This document shows, piece by piece, positions 16,053 through 25,905 of a DNA stretch of 64,000 bases. Within the stretch, counting starts at the first letter, position 1, and the number at the start of each line of letters is the position of its first letter. The stretch is from Campylobacter concisus (lineage in GTDB: Bacteria > Campylobacterota > Campylobacteria > Campylobacterales > Campylobacteraceae). The notes beneath the pieces are model-generated. The model ran no database searches, was not told the origin of the DNA, and was given only the letters and a program-made list of their open reading frames with translations. The translations under genes were made by a program, and so were the position numbers. The DNA is taken from NCBI RefSeq assembly GCF_002913225.1, contig NZ_PPAW01000020.1:56709-120708 (forward strand), read 5' to 3'.

Positions 16053-18134
16053 ATGGATGAGTTTTTAAAACAGGCTTGGCGTGCAAATAAAATTTATACA
16101 AATGCTACTGCTAGCGTGCCATTTTACCCAGATCTGCTAGCTCTTCTTTTAGTTTGCGACGAGAAAAATTTAGATCAGTTTATGGCACTTGATGAGTTTA
16201 GAGCGGTGCTAAAAAGGCTTAAAATTGAGCTTGATATATTTAGCATACAAAGTGCGCAGCTTGCGACTCTTAAGGCGCTAAACGAGGCTAAAATTTCAAG
16301 CGATGAGATAGTAAAATACCTAGAAATATTGCGCGGCGAAAAGATCATAGATGATGAGAAATTTGGCTTTTTAGAAAAGATCATAAGCAAAAATAAGGGC
16401 GCTAACGAGGCTAAAATTTCTCATATAAAGCCAAAAGATCACTTCCATAAAAACCTAGACTTTTTAAACGAGATAAACGAAAAAGCCAGCTTGCTTGATA
16501 ATGAAAAAACATTTTTAGAGGCGCTTGTGGCAGCCAAAAAAAGATCAAACGAAACGCTTTTTAACATAGCTGCAAGTGGCGTCATAAACTCTGGCAAATC
16601 AACCCTTTTAAACGCCCTTTTAAACAAGTCCGTCCTTGGCGCTTCAAACGTGCCAGAAACGATAAATTTAACCATTTTAAAATACTCCAAAGATAGCTTT
16701 GCGAGGGTAAATTTTTACACCTTAGATGAGCTTTTAGCACTTGGCGTATCAAGCGAAAATTTACCAAGCAAAAGCGTAGATATCGGCATAGACGAGATAA
16801 AAAACTACACATCTTCAAGCTCAAAAACAGCAAATCTTGTAAAAAGTGTCGAGCTTTATGACGACTTGGAGCTTTTAAAGGACAATGTCTGCATCATAGA
16901 CACGCCAGGCATCGATGATGCGGTGGTTTTAAGAGAGCAGATCACTACAAATTTTATGAAAAAGTGTGACCTTTTAGCCCACCTCATGAACGCCTCACAA
17001 AGCGCCACGCAAAAGGACGCTCTATTTTTAAAAAAATGCCTTGAAAACTCGCATATCGTAAGGCTCGCCGTGGTGCTAACTCACGCTGATGAGCTAAGCG
17101 CTAAAGAGCTAAATGAGACGCTAAACTACACAAAAAAAGCGATCGGTGAGCAGATAAATGGCGTGGAGATTGATTATTTTGCACTTAGTGCAAAAAGCTT
17201 CTTAGAAGGTGCTGCAAATAGCGGTGTAGAGGAGTTTAAGGACTATCTTTACGAGGTGCTCTTTGGCAAAAATTCTAAAAAATCAGCCCTTATCTTAAGC
17301 TCGTATCAAAAGGAGCTAAAAAATATCCTAAATAGCAAGCTTGAGGCCACTAAGGCTGAAATTTTGTCGCTCAAAGCTTATGAAGTGGAACTTAAAAAGC
17401 TTCAAAATGAGCAGGCAAACGTCAAAAACGCACTGAGTGAAAATTTCTCTAAACTTGAAAGCCTAACTCAAAATGAGCTTACAAAGCTTGAAAGTAGCAA
17501 CACCAAAAAGATCTATAAAATGGGGCTTGAGACGCTTTTGCAAAACCTAAACGACAAGGTAAAAAGCGAGATAGCCTACTGCAAAAGCAAAAAGCAAAGT
17601 TTAAATTTAGAGCGCTTAGAGCAAATCGCAAAAACAACGCTTCGTGACAGCGTGATGGCACTTATGAGAGAGGCTAGAAACGAGACTTTGGTGCAAACAA
17701 GGGCGTGTGAGCAAAATATCGCTTTAAATTTTGATGATTATGTGATGAGTAAAAACGAGGTTTTTAACATCAATGACTTTTTAGAGCAAATGGGCGTAAA
17801 GCTTGAATTTAAGGAGCTTTTAGCTGCATTTAGAGCTAAAATTTCAAGTGACGCAAGTGAAGCACTTTTAAGCTTAAAAGAGGGCTTACTAAAAGATAAA
17901 AATATCTCTCAATTTTGTGAAATTTTAACTGACCACGAAAAAAATCGCCTTTTAAACCTCATAAAAACCTATGAAACCGCTCAAAAGGCCACGCTTGATA
18001 AGAGGCTAAAGGAGCTAGATCGTGAGCTAGAAAAGCTTAGCTCGCAAAATCAAAACTCACTTTTAAAACTAAAAGAGCAAAACGCCTTGCAAGATGAAAT
18101 TTGCTCGCTTTTATGGGAGCTAGAAAATGTTTAA
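16053..18134 (+). CDS. bacterial dynamin-like GTPase, first of a pair
   Basis: A 693-residue large GTPase. G1 is 'GVINSGKST' (residues 176-184), G3 'DTPGID' (283-288), G4 'THAD' (343-346). About 150 helical residues precede the G domain and a long coiled-coil-rich stalk follows it (about 410-690). C. jejuni has an adjacent pair, Cj-DLP1 and Cj-DLP2 (Cj0411/Cj0412), that assemble together and tether membranes; this gene and the next fit that arrangement. Role inferred: membrane remodelling or tethering at the inner membrane. Its stop overlaps the next start by 8 bases, so the two are made together. Confidence 0.88.
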   Translation: MDEFLKQAWRANKIYTNATASVPFYPDLLALLLVCDEKNLDQFMALDEFRAVLKRLKIELDIFSIQSAQLATLKALNEAKISSDEIVKYLEILRGEKIIDDEKFGFLEKIISKNKGANEAKISHIKPKDHFHKNLDFLNEINEKASLLDNEKTFLEALVAAKKRSNETLFNIAASGVINSGKSTLLNALLNKSVLGASNVPETINLTILKYSKDSFARVNFYTLDELLALGVSSENLPSKSVDIGIDEIKNYTSSSSKTANLVKSVELYDDLELLKDNVCIIDTPGIDDAVVLREQITTNFMKKCDLLAHLMNASQSATQKDALFLKKCLENSHIVRLAVVLTHADELSAKELNETLNYTKKAIGEQINGVEIDYFALSAKSFLEGAANSGVEEFKDYLYEVLFGKNSKKSALILSSYQKELKNILNSKLEATKAEILSLKAYEVELKKLQNEQANVKNALSENFSKLESLTQNELTKLESSNTKKIYKMGLETLLQNLNDKVKSEIAYCKSKKQSLNLERLEQIAKTTLRDSVMALMREARNETLVQTRACEQNIALNFDDYVMSKNEVFNINDFLEQMGVKLEFKELLAAFRAKISSDASEALLSLKEGLLKDKNISQFCEILTDHEKNRLLNLIKTYETAQKATLDKRLKELDRELEKLSSQNQNSLLKLKEQNALQDEICSLLWELENV

Positions 18135-19959
18135 TGATTTCATAAATGCCTATAAGGCGAGATATTTTAAGGTTTTTACAAGCGACTTTAAGGGCGAGCT
18201 AGCAAGGCTAGTAAATGAGCTAAACGACCCAAGCCTTCACGCAAGCGATGAGATAAAAGAGAGCCTAAATTTACTAATCGACACTCTAAATGAGCCACCT
18301 CTTATCGCTGTCATCGGGCAGTTTTCAAGTGGTAAATCAACATTTTTAAACGCTCTGCTTGGACAAAACATCTTGCCATCAGGTCTAACGCCTGTCACGG
18401 CAAAGGCTGTGCGGCTAAAATTTGCAAAGATGCCACTTCTTAGCGTGAAATTTACAAATGGCAGCGAGAGTCTGCTAGCTAGCAGCGAGCTTGCAGAGCT
18501 AAACGCCATGAGCGAGCAGATAAGAAGCATGACACTTTATGCACCAAGTGAAATTTTAAAAGAGGTAAATTTCATCGACACGCCAGGGCTAAACTCACTA
18601 CGAGATGCCGACACAAAAGAGACCAAAAATACGCTAAAAAAGGTTTGCGGCGCGATCTGGCTAAGCCTCGCAAACAACGCAGCAAAGGCTAGCGAGCTTG
18701 AAAGCGTAGAAGAAATTTTAAGGACAAACGATCTAAAGGCGCTTTGCTTCATCAACCAAAAGGATAAGCTAAGCGAGGATGAGCTTGAAAGCTTGCTAAA
18801 ACACGCTAGGCAAACTTATGGTGAGCTTTTTGAAAATATCATCGCTATCTCATCAAAGCAAGCACTCCTTGGCATCACAAATGAAAACAAGAGCGAGCTA
18901 GAAAGCTCAAATTTTGCTAAAGCACTAAGCGCTGTAAAAGAGGCGTTTTTAAACGCGAGCTTTAAAGAAAATTTCATAAAAGCAAGGGCGAAAAAGATAG
19001 TAAATTTTTTAATCGCTGAGCAAGAAAATCGCCTTAAAGTTTATAGCGCAGCTGATGAAATTTTGGATAAATTTAATGCCACGCTTGAAGAAAAACTAGA
19101 AGCGATAAAAGAGGAGTTTAAGCCTAAAATCGCCCTACGATACAGCGATATGAGCGAGGCTATCAAGCTTGCAAGTGATGAAGTTTTTAGGCTGCTTAAG
19201 CCATTTTCTAGGACAAAATTTAACCCAGCAAAGACGCTTTTAAACAAAGAAATTTATAAGCGAGAAAATTTTGAAATGATAAGCCTTGATACGGACGAAG
19301 TCTTTTCAAAGCTCATCTATGAAGATGTCATCTTTTCTAAATTTTTTAAACGCTATAAAAGAGATCTAAAAGAGCTTGAAAATGAGATCATATCGGCTTT
19401 TGATGAGCTTTATAAAAGCTTAGAAGATGAGCTTTTCGTTTATAAATCTCGCTATGAGAGCTTTAATCCATTTGATGAGTTTGCCTCAAACTACGAGACA
19501 AAATCGATAAATACATACGCTGGCAGGACCTATGAGAATTTCTTAAGAGAGTATGAAAATGCCAAATTTAAGGCAACGCAAAAGATATCGCTCTTTTTTG
19601 AAAAGCTTGACGTAAAGGTTGCGTCAAACTACGAAAATGCGCTTAAACTTGCGGTTTATTTTCTAAAGCAAAAGATCGAAAACTCGCTAAATTCGCACCT
19701 GCAAATGGGCACGCCACTCTACATCCCAAGTGCAAAAGAGGTTTATGAGCGCATGCTAAATGCCTTTAGCTTGTATGAATTTGACGATCTTATGTGCTCA
19801 AATAGCTCATTTTTAAATAAAACTTTGCTTGATATAAAGACCGAATTTAATGAAATTTACGCCCAAAAAATAGCGATGCTTGAGCGCCTAAAAGCAAAAC
19901 CAAAAGAGCAAATTTTAAAGCTAGAAAAGCTACAAGAGAGTTCGGTGGTATTAAAGTAA
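18127..19959 (+). CDS. bacterial dynamin-like GTPase, second of a pair
   Basis: A 610-residue partner GTPase. G1 'GQFSSGKST' (residues 64-72), G2 threonine in 'LTPVTAK', G3 'DTPGLN' (151-156), G4 'NQKD' (210-213). The short N-terminal helix region and the charged helical stalk (about 290-600) match bacterial dynamins. Two moderately hydrophobic stretches could be a membrane-binding paddle, but none is a clear transmembrane helix. It shares 8 bases with the first gene and ends at a small hairpin. In C. jejuni the pair lies beside frdB on the same strand; here it converges on frdB. Confidence 0.88.
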   Translation: MFNDFINAYKARYFKVFTSDFKGELARLVNELNDPSLHASDEIKESLNLLIDTLNEPPLIAVIGQFSSGKSTFLNALLGQNILPSGLTPVTAKAVRLKFAKMPLLSVKFTNGSESLLASSELAELNAMSEQIRSMTLYAPSEILKEVNFIDTPGLNSLRDADTKETKNTLKKVCGAIWLSLANNAAKASELESVEEILRTNDLKALCFINQKDKLSEDELESLLKHARQTYGELFENIIAISSKQALLGITNENKSELESSNFAKALSAVKEAFLNASFKENFIKARAKKIVNFLIAEQENRLKVYSAADEILDKFNATLEEKLEAIKEEFKPKIALRYSDMSEAIKLASDEVFRLLKPFSRTKFNPAKTLLNKEIYKRENFEMISLDTDEVFSKLIYEDVIFSKFFKRYKRDLKELENEIISAFDELYKSLEDELFVYKSRYESFNPFDEFASNYETKSINTYAGRTYENFLREYENAKFKATQKISLFFEKLDVKVASNYENALKLAVYFLKQKIENSLNSHLQMGTPLYIPSAKEVYERMLNAFSLYEFDDLMCSNSSFLNKTLLDIKTEFNEIYAQKIAMLERLKAKPKEQILKLEKLQESSVVLK

Positions 19960-19989
19960 AATTTGACTTTAAACTGCGTGTGCGAGCGT

Positions 19990-20018
19990 CTAGCAAATTT
20001 TAAATTCGCTAGCATTTT
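19990..20018 (+). terminator. hairpin after the dynamin-like operon
   Basis: CTAGC (19990-19994) and GCTAG (20008-20012) with AATT pairing inside and one A-C mismatch, followed by CATTTTT. A modest terminator. Confidence 0.45.
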
Positions 20019-20447
20019 TAAAAATTATTTTCATCAAAAAAGTCGGTGTCAATCTTGCAAATTTCATATATCTGGCTTGTTTGAACGCCTACTTTATACT
20101 TTATCATTAGTTCAGCCAGTCTGTCTCCATCTATCAAGACTACGCTAAAGTTTTGACTATCTTTAGCAAACGTTTGGGCCTCTTTTGTAAATTTTGCTGT
20201 AGTGATAAAGACGCCTTTTTTGGTATTTTTGTTTGAGATAGCGCCGATGAACTGCTGGATCTCTTGCCTGCCTATGTTGCTACCAATCTCTTTGCTTGGA
20301 TGTAAATTTTAGAAAGTCCTAGTTTATCCATGATGCCATCTATCCCACCGTCCGGACCTTTATTTGTAAGTCCAGTTCCATAGTCCATTTTTCTAAAATG
20401 CTAGATAAATTTTCATCAATTTTTGTAATCTTAAAAGCTATAATCAC
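20018..20447 (-). pseudogene. decayed Mrr-type restriction endonuclease (C-terminal part)
   Basis: Read on the minus strand the pieces are 'ITKIDENLSSILEK', then (one base lost in a run of A) 'MDYGTGLTNKGPDGGIDG' and 'LGLSKIYIQAK', then (second frameshift) 'SNIGRQEIQQFIGAIS', 'KGVFITTAKFTKEA', 'VVLIDGDRLAELMIKYKVGV' and a stop at 20018. This is the Mrr_cat nuclease domain in order: PDGGIDG and QAK are its PD-(D/E)xK active-site motifs. At least two frameshifts break it and the N-terminal DNA-binding part is gone. Mrr enzymes cut methylated DNA. It lies between the dynamin pair and a small gene. Confidence 0.82.
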
Positions 20448-20450
20448 AAC
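20439..20450 (+). promoter_or_regulatory. TATAAT -10 placed for a leaderless start
   Basis: TATAAT at 20439-20444 is followed by CACAAC and then the ATG at 20451, so transcription would start at or within a base or two of the A of ATG. No Shine-Dalgarno is present. Confidence 0.5.
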
Positions 20451-20702
20451 ATGAAATACGTAAGCCTAACAGAGTTTTTCTCTGAAAATATCAACTTATT
20501 TATAAACGTAATCGCTTCATTGTTTGCGCTATTTTTTTACTTTAGTACCGGAGTTGATCTTTTATTTTTTATTACTTTGCCACTTGGCTATATAATGGGT
20601 ATAGTCTTGTCGTTTCCGCTTTTAATATTTATCTTTTTCTTATTTGCAGCGCTAGATATTTGTATCTGTATCTTGGTGTCTGTTTGTAGAGTTTTTAAAT
20701 AA
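20451..20702 (+). CDS. small membrane protein of unknown function
   Basis: An 83-residue protein with a soluble N-terminus (MKYVSLTEFFSENIN) and two to three hydrophobic stretches: about residues 15-33, 36-54 and 55-77. The last holds four cysteines (CICILVSVC). There is no RBS, but a perfect TATAAT lies where a leaderless mRNA would start. A hairpin follows the stop. It sits between the Mrr remnant and frdB. Candidates such as holin-like or toxin-like peptides cannot be told apart from this alone; no homologue comes to mind. Confidence 0.55.
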   Translation: MKYVSLTEFFSENINLFINVIASLFALFFYFSTGVDLLFFITLPLGYIMGIVLSFPLLIFIFFLFAALDICICILVSVCRVFK

Positions 20703-20704
20703 AT

Positions 20705-20730
20705 TTGGGGCTTTTTACAGCCCCTTTGCT
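20705..20730. terminator. hairpin between convergent small ORF and frdB
   Basis: GGGGCT (20707-20712) and AGCCCC (20719-20724) form a 6-bp stem with loop TTTTAC. T-runs are short on both sides. It probably ends the frd transcript on the minus strand and the small gene on the plus strand. Confidence 0.6.
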
Positions 20731-21448
20731 ACTTTATAGCAGCCATTTTTCTACGCATATAAGCTATGCGGCTTTGAAGTGGTAAGTGTTTTGGGCAGTT
20801 GTCTTCGCAGCCAAGCAAAGTCATACAACCAAATACGCCATCATCATCGCCTATTAGCTCGTAAAAGTCCTCGTCAGTTCTCTTATCAAGTGCGTCTATC
20901 TTAAATCTAGCAACCCTGTTTAGACCAACAGCGCCGATGAAATCAGGTCTCATGATAGCTGTTCCGCAAGATGCAACACAAATTCCGCACTCTATACAGC
21001 GATCAAGCTCGAAAACTTCTTGAGCGACTTCTGGCTCAACTTTCTCTTCAAGCTTAGAGATATCAGTCTCGTGATCTGTGTGTATCCAGCTCTCGACGCG
21101 CTTACTCATAGCGTTCATCCAGTTACCAGTATCTACGCTTAAATCTTTTAGTAGTTTAAAGACTGGCAAAGGCATAAGCTCTATGACACCGCTTTCAAAG
21201 TCTTTTGTTAAGGTTCTGCAAGCTAGGCTTGGCTTGCCATTTACTAGCATGCCACAACTACCGCAAATTCCCGCACGACAAACGAAGTCAAAGCTGAGAT
21301 CTGGATCAAATTTCTCACGAATTTGATTTAACGCGATAAATAGCGTCATACCATCAGTCTCTTCAAGCTCATAAGTCGCAAAATGAGGCTTTGAAACTTT
21401 GCTTAAAGGATTGTATTTAAAAGCTTTTATGGTTATTTTTCTACTCAT
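20729..21448 (-). CDS. frdB: fumarate reductase iron-sulfur subunit
   Basis: A 239-residue electron-transfer subunit carrying three clusters. [2Fe-2S]: C57, C62, C65, C77 ('CRAGICGSC ... LAC'). [4Fe-4S]: C151, C154, C157 with C218 ('CIECGIC', 'NCPK'). [3Fe-4S]: C161, C208, C214. All ligands are present. It passes electrons from FrdC haems to the FrdA flavin for fumarate reduction at the inner membrane. Its start overlaps frdA by 8 bases, in the epsilonproteobacterial order frdC-frdA-frdB. Confidence 0.97.
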   Translation of the reverse strand: MSRKITIKAFKYNPLSKVSKPHFATYELEETDGMTLFIALNQIREKFDPDLSFDFVCRAGICGSCGMLVNGKPSLACRTLTKDFESGVIELMPLPVFKLLKDLSVDTGNWMNAMSKRVESWIHTDHETDISKLEEKVEPEVAQEVFELDRCIECGICVASCGTAIMRPDFIGAVGLNRVARFKIDALDKRTDEDFYELIGDDDGVFGCMTLLGCEDNCPKHLPLQSRIAYMRRKMAAIK

Positions 21449-23459
21449 TTCCTATACCTGCTCTTTCATTTGGTGCTTTATATTTTGGTTGAAGGTCATA
21501 GTGCATCAAAGCCTCTTGAATTTCTTGTCTGCTCTTGCCTTCTGCTTGCATTTTTTCGCGAATTTCATCGACCTCTTTTTGACGGATAGCACTGTTTGGA
21601 TGCTCGATGATATTTCCTTTTGCACCATAACCTCTAAATGCTGGCGGCATCTCCATCTTCATGATATCAAGTGGCTCATAAGTGATAGTTGGCATAGTGT
21701 CGCCTTCTTTCCAGCTTGTAAGCGTTCTGTTTAGCCAGTTAAGGTCATCTCTTTTTGGATAGTCTTCACGGCAGTGAGCACCACGGCTCTCTGTTCTATC
21801 AAGCGCACCTTTTGCGATGCAAAGCGCTAGTTTTAGCATCTTTGGCACGCGGTAAGCCTCTTCAAGCTCTGGGTTGCCAAATAGTGCTTTGTTGCTTACT
21901 TTTACATCAAGTGACTCTTTGTAAAGTGCTTCGAGCTCTTTAACAGCAAGCTCTAGACCTTTGCCTGTTCTAAATATCGCAACGTGCTCCCACATTACCT
22001 CTTTCATCTTGTTTTTGATATCAAAGACGTTAAATTTACCCTCTTTATTGACAAGACTTAGTAGATAATCTTCTTGTTTTTTAACAAATTTCTCGATATC
22101 AGCTGTGTTTATCTCGATCTCGTGGCTAGCGCAATAATCTGCAAAATAATCACCAACGATCATACCAGCGACGACTGTCTCAGAAACTGAGTTACCACCA
22201 AGGCGGTTAAAGCCGTGCATATCCCAGCAAGCAGCCTCGCCAGCGCTAAATAGACCTGCTAGTGTTGGGCTCTCGCCAGTTGGTTTTGTCTTGATGCCGC
22301 CCATTGAGTAGTGCTGCATAGGTAGGATCGGTGCCCAGCCTTTGCCACGCTGATGTCCTGTCTCGTCAGTATATACTTCAGTGTCAGCAGGATCGATTCC
22401 GTTAAAAATTTCGCAAATTTCTTGAACGTCACGTAAATTTTTCTCAATGTGCTCGCGTCCAAGGATAGAGATATCAAGCCAAACGTGATAGCCATAAGGG
22501 CTAGGCACACCTTTGCCTGCACGGATGTGCTCCATGATACGGCGACTAACGACGTCGCGGCTAGCTAGCTCTTTTTTCTCTGGTTCATAATCAGGCATAA
22601 AGCGGTATCCATCAACATCACGTAAAATTCCGCCATCACCGCGACAACCTTCTGTTAAAAGAATACCAGATGGTACGATCGGAGTTGGGTGAAACTGAAC
22701 AGCTTCCATGTTGCCAAGCTGAGCTACGCCAGTCTCAAGTGCGATCGCAGCGCCGATACCTTCGCAAACAACAGCGTTTGTAGTGTGTTTATAAACTCTA
22801 CCATAACCGCCAGTTGCTATAAGTGTGCCTTTTGAAACATAAGCTGTGATCTCGCCATTTACTAGGTCACGAACGATCGCGCCGTAACAGCGGTTATTTT
22901 GGTGTATCAAAGCGATCGCCTCTTTGCGGTCGTGAATTTCTACATTGTGTTTAAGCGCTTCGTTTGCAACAGCAAAAAGCATGGTGTGACCAGTTGCGTC
23001 AGCTGTGTAGCATGTTCTCCATTTTTTTGTACCACCGAAGTCACGTGAGTGGATAAGGCCATGAACCTCTTCTTTTTCAACGATAGTTGTCTTTTGAGCG
23101 TTGATGATAGCGCTTCTTTCGCCTTTTGTGATCCTAGTCCAAGGCACGCCCCAAGCTGCAAGCTCACGGATAGCTTTTGGAGCAGTTTGACAAAACATAC
23201 GTGCAACTTGTTGATCACAACCCCAGTCGCTACCTTTTACTGTATCAGCAAAGTGCACATCTTCGTTATCGCCTTCACTCATTTTAGAGTTACCAAGGCT
23301 TGCTTGCATGCCGCCTTGTGCAGCAGCAGAGTGAGAGCGTTTTACAGGGATGAGGCTCAAAACTACGGTGCTTAAGCCTTTTTCTCCAGCAGCCACAGCA
23401 GCTCTAAGACCAGCTAGACCGCCACCAATTACCAATGCGTCATAATATTTTACATTCAT
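21441..23459 (-). CDS. frdA: fumarate reductase flavoprotein subunit
   Basis: A 672-residue catalytic subunit. FAD-binding GGGLAG (residues 12-17), the covalent FAD histidine H43 in '[15 protein letters not shown]', '[18 protein letters not shown]' and the 'HFNRLGGNS'-like '[14 protein letters not shown]' substrate region are all present. It reduces fumarate to succinate, the last step of anaerobic respiration on aspartate or malate, and in C. jejuni the same complex also supplies succinate oxidation. Length is in the epsilonproteobacterial range (about 660). It lies 14 bases after frdC. Confidence 0.98.
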   Translation of the reverse strand: MNVKYYDALVIGGGLAGLRAAVAAGEKGLSTVVLSLIPVKRSHSAAAQGGMQASLGNSKMSEGDNEDVHFADTVKGSDWGCDQQVARMFCQTAPKAIRELAAWGVPWTRITKGERSAIINAQKTTIVEKEEVHGLIHSRDFGGTKKWRTCYTADATGHTMLFAVANEALKHNVEIHDRKEAIALIHQNNRCYGAIVRDLVNGEITAYVSKGTLIATGGYGRVYKHTTNAVVCEGIGAAIALETGVAQLGNMEAVQFHPTPIVPSGILLTEGCRGDGGILRDVDGYRFMPDYEPEKKELASRDVVSRRIMEHIRAGKGVPSPYGYHVWLDISILGREHIEKNLRDVQEICEIFNGIDPADTEVYTDETGHQRGKGWAPILPMQHYSMGGIKTKPTGESPTLAGLFSAGEAACWDMHGFNRLGGNSVSETVVAGMIVGDYFADYCASHEIEINTADIEKFVKKQEDYLLSLVNKEGKFNVFDIKNKMKEVMWEHVAIFRTGKGLELAVKELEALYKESLDVKVSNKALFGNPELEEAYRVPKMLKLALCIAKGALDRTESRGAHCREDYPKRDDLNWLNRTLTSWKEGDTMPTITYEPLDIMKMEMPPAFRGYGAKGNIIEHPNSAIRQKEVDEIREKMQAEGKSRQEIQEALMHYDLQPKYKAPNERAGIGNE

Positions 23460-23473
23460 CTTCTAGCTCCTTT

Positions 23474-24172
23474 TTAATGGCTGATCCACACGAAATCGGC
23501 GATTAGCGCAATCACAGCAAGTATGCCATAAATGACAAATACAACTGTCTTTGCCTTATTTCTTTTAGCAAGCATTTCGTGTTTGTTTGCGCCATCAATA
23601 CTTACCCATTTGACATATAAGCGGTACATGCCAACGCCAGCGTGAACGACCATGAAAACAAGTAGTGCGAAGTAGAAAATTTCTAGTTTGTGAAAAGCAG
23701 CAGCTGACTTATCAGCTGTGATGTGACCACCAAAGATGATGTCGATGAGGTGGGCGCTAGCTGCAAAAAATAGAGCAAAGCCTGTTAAAAACTGGAACCA
23801 CCAAAGTGTGGTATCAAGGTGCTTCATGCGGTCTTTATGGCCTCTAAACATTAAATATTGTCTGTAATTTGCAGGAAATTTTCTCATGGCCAAGAAGGCG
23901 TGAGTAACAAAAACTACAAAGATAACAGCAGCTATAACATTTGTGATCCACCAAGTAGCCTCACCAAATAAAAATTTAGCCTCTGCAAATCCTACGACAG
24001 CGTTAAATGCGTCTTTGCCAAGTAGTATAGTAGAAGTAAAAACCATATGGCACAATATGAAACAGGCTAGAATAAATCCTGTAATACTTTGCCATCTATC
24101 CCAAGCGGCTGGAGTGCGGCTTTTTTTGCCGTCCGACCGTTTCCCCAAAAAACCTTCTATAAGCCCGGTCAT
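23474..24172 (-). CDS. frdC: fumarate reductase di-haem cytochrome b subunit
   Basis: A 232-residue membrane anchor with five hydrophobic helices. Histidines H42, H91, H141 and H177 sit where Wolinella succinogenes FrdC binds its two haems b. It oxidises menaquinol and passes electrons to FrdB. AGGAGGG lies close before the ATG, the strongest Shine-Dalgarno in the window. First gene of frdCAB. Confidence 0.96.
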   Translation of the reverse strand: MTGLIEGFLGKRSDGKKSRTPAAWDRWQSITGFILACFILCHMVFTSTILLGKDAFNAVVGFAEAKFLFGEATWWITNVIAAVIFVVFVTHAFLAMRKFPANYRQYLMFRGHKDRMKHLDTTLWWFQFLTGFALFFAASAHLIDIIFGGHITADKSAAAFHKLEIFYFALLVFMVVHAGVGMYRLYVKWVSIDGANKHEMLAKRNKAKTVVFVIYGILAVIALIADFVWISH

Positions 24173-24228
24173 GAGCCCTCCTAAGAAATTTGAAATAAGT
24201 TATCATTTCTTAATACTAATTTAAACAT

Positions 24229-24255
24229 TAGCATTAATTGATAAAGCTAATGCTA
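24229..24255. promoter_or_regulatory. inverted repeat in the lgt-frdC gap
   Basis: TAGCATTA (24229-24236) and TAATGCTA (24248-24255) form an 8-bp inverted repeat around 11 bases. It lies between the end of lgt and the start of frdC, both on the minus strand, so it is either a weak lgt terminator or an operator for frdCAB. Confidence 0.4.
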
Positions 24256-24291
24256 TCAGAACTTTACTTTAATAAATTTTAAATATTGACA

Positions 24292-25107
24292 TTAAATTTT
24301 CGTAAAACTCTTATAAAGTTTAATATAGACAAAAATTCCGAGCCCACACATAATAAGTGATAAAATTTGCCCCATTGATAGACCAAAAATAATAAATCCA
24401 AGTCCAGAATCAGGCTCTCTGTAAAATTCGCAAATAAATCTTGCAAATGTGTATAAAATGGCATAAAGTGCTATGAGTTCGCCATTAAATTTCTTATATT
24501 TTCTATATAAAAATAAAATGAAAAAAATAACTAAACCTTCTAAGAATGCCTCGTAAAGCTGGCTTGGATGTCTTGGCTGACCAAAGACATTTATCGCCCA
24601 AGGCACGTCTGTGACGCGTCCAAAAAGCTCTTGATTTAAGAAATTTCCTATCCTGCCAAAGGTATATCCAAAAGGTATGCAGATGGCACAAAGATCAAGC
24701 AACTGCCAAGCGTTTTGCTTATATCTTTTGCAAAATAAAATTGTCGCTAGCAAAAAGCCAACCACAGCTCCATGATAGCTCATGCCGCGAATTCCTATAA
24801 ACTCACCGTTGTGGATTGGATTAAAAATTTGCCAAGGCTGCGTTAGATAGTAGCTTGCTTCACCTGAATATATTAAAACCCAGCCAAGTCTAGCGCCTAA
24901 AATGACGCCTATTTCTACCCAAAAAAAGTAGTTATCCAAAAGCTGATTTGATATAGGGACATCATCTTTTTTAACGAGATACTTTGCCATGGCAAGCGCT
25001 AAAACAAGGGCCAAAATATACATAAGCCCATACCAATGCACGCTAAAGCCAAAGAGGCTAAAGGCGACTGGGTTAAAGTGGTTATAAATGTCGTTCCAAA
25101 TTTCCAT
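24292..25107 (-). CDS. lgt: prolipoprotein diacylglyceryl transferase
   Basis: A 271-residue inner-membrane enzyme that adds diacylglyceryl to the lipobox cysteine of prolipoproteins such as the one at 15039. The Lgt signature '[14 protein letters not shown]' is intact, with 'MSYHGAVVG' (active-site His) and 'HPSQLYEA' also present. Seven hydrophobic helices. It precedes frdCAB as it does in C. jejuni (Cj0407). Starts 36 bases after the IMPACT-family gene. Confidence 0.97.
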   Translation of the reverse strand: MEIWNDIYNHFNPVAFSLFGFSVHWYGLMYILALVLALAMAKYLVKKDDVPISNQLLDNYFFWVEIGVILGARLGWVLIYSGEASYYLTQPWQIFNPIHNGEFIGIRGMSYHGAVVGFLLATILFCKRYKQNAWQLLDLCAICIPFGYTFGRIGNFLNQELFGRVTDVPWAINVFGQPRHPSQLYEAFLEGLVIFFILFLYRKYKKFNGELIALYAILYTFARFICEFYREPDSGLGFIIFGLSMGQILSLIMCGLGIFVYIKLYKSFTKI

Positions 25108-25143
25108 TTTTTACTTTCTTTTTAAATTTATGCGATTTTACAA

Positions 25144-25779
25144 TTAATAAATAAACAGCGCTTTGCTGCCAAGTGGCAAGGCTAGAAATTTAAACTCGCT
25201 TGCTTCAAATTCTTTGCAAAATTTAAATAGCTCAGCAAACTCGGCCTCGTTTAAATTTACGCTCCAGATCGCTCCAAGGTCATTAAATTCTCTTTCAAAC
25301 TCAATTAAATTTTTAGTGGAAAAATAGTGCTCAAAACGGCTCATCAGCGAAAAAGGGGTAAAAAATTTAACCTCATCTTTTATCTCAAATTTTATCACGC
25401 CATCATCTTTTATCGCCTCATTTATCGCTTCATTCACAGCCCCTGAATAGGCTCTGACTAACCCTCCAGTGCCAAGCTTTATCCCGCCAAAATACCTGAC
25501 AATTAAGACCCCAACATTTATAAGCTCGGCACCACGCAGGGCATTTAGGCTGGGCTGTCCGCTAGTGCCCTTTGGCTCGCCGTCATCGCTTTGATTTTCA
25601 ACGATTTGTCCGTATTTGTTTAGCTCCCTTGTCGCCCAAACTACGTGAACGGCCTTAAAATGCTCCTCTTTTAGGTGTTCGTGCAAACTTTTAAACGAGC
25701 TTATCGGGCATAAAAATGCTAAGAAATTTGACTTTTTTATATCAAGCTGGGCTTTAAAAATCCTATCAATCGTCTGCAA
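25144..25779 (-). CDS. YigZ/IMPACT family protein
   Basis: A 211-residue protein of the UPF0029/IMPACT family. Landmarks: 'DDGEPKGTSGQPSLNAL' and 'VLIVRYFGGIKLGTGGLVRAY' (split: VLIVRYFGG, IKLGTGGLVRAY). The C-terminal ferredoxin-like half (from about residue 140) is divergent. Its bacterial role is not settled; eukaryotic IMPACT acts on the Gcn2 pathway, and bacterial YigZ has been linked to nucleotide or ribosome binding. It precedes lgt on the same strand and is divergent from galU. Confidence 0.9.
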   Translation of the reverse strand: MQTIDRIFKAQLDIKKSNFLAFLCPISSFKSLHEHLKEEHFKAVHVVWATRELNKYGQIVENQSDDGEPKGTSGQPSLNALRGAELINVGVLIVRYFGGIKLGTGGLVRAYSGAVNEAINEAIKDDGVIKFEIKDEVKFFTPFSLMSRFEHYFSTKNLIEFEREFNDLGAIWSVNLNEAEFAELFKFCKEFEASEFKFLALPLGSKALFIY

Positions 25780-25905
25780 ATTTACTCTTTTTATAAAATT
25801 TCAAAAATCTTATCAATTTGCTAATTAAAGCCTTGTAAATTCAAACAAATTTATATTATTAAGGAAAAGATAGTAGAATTTTGCAATTTTTTATGAAGGA
25901 CTAAA

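Noticed and set aside
19963..20148. 61-codon plus-strand frame after the dynamin pair
   Set aside because: Opposite strand of the Mrr remnant, whose protein motifs explain this DNA.
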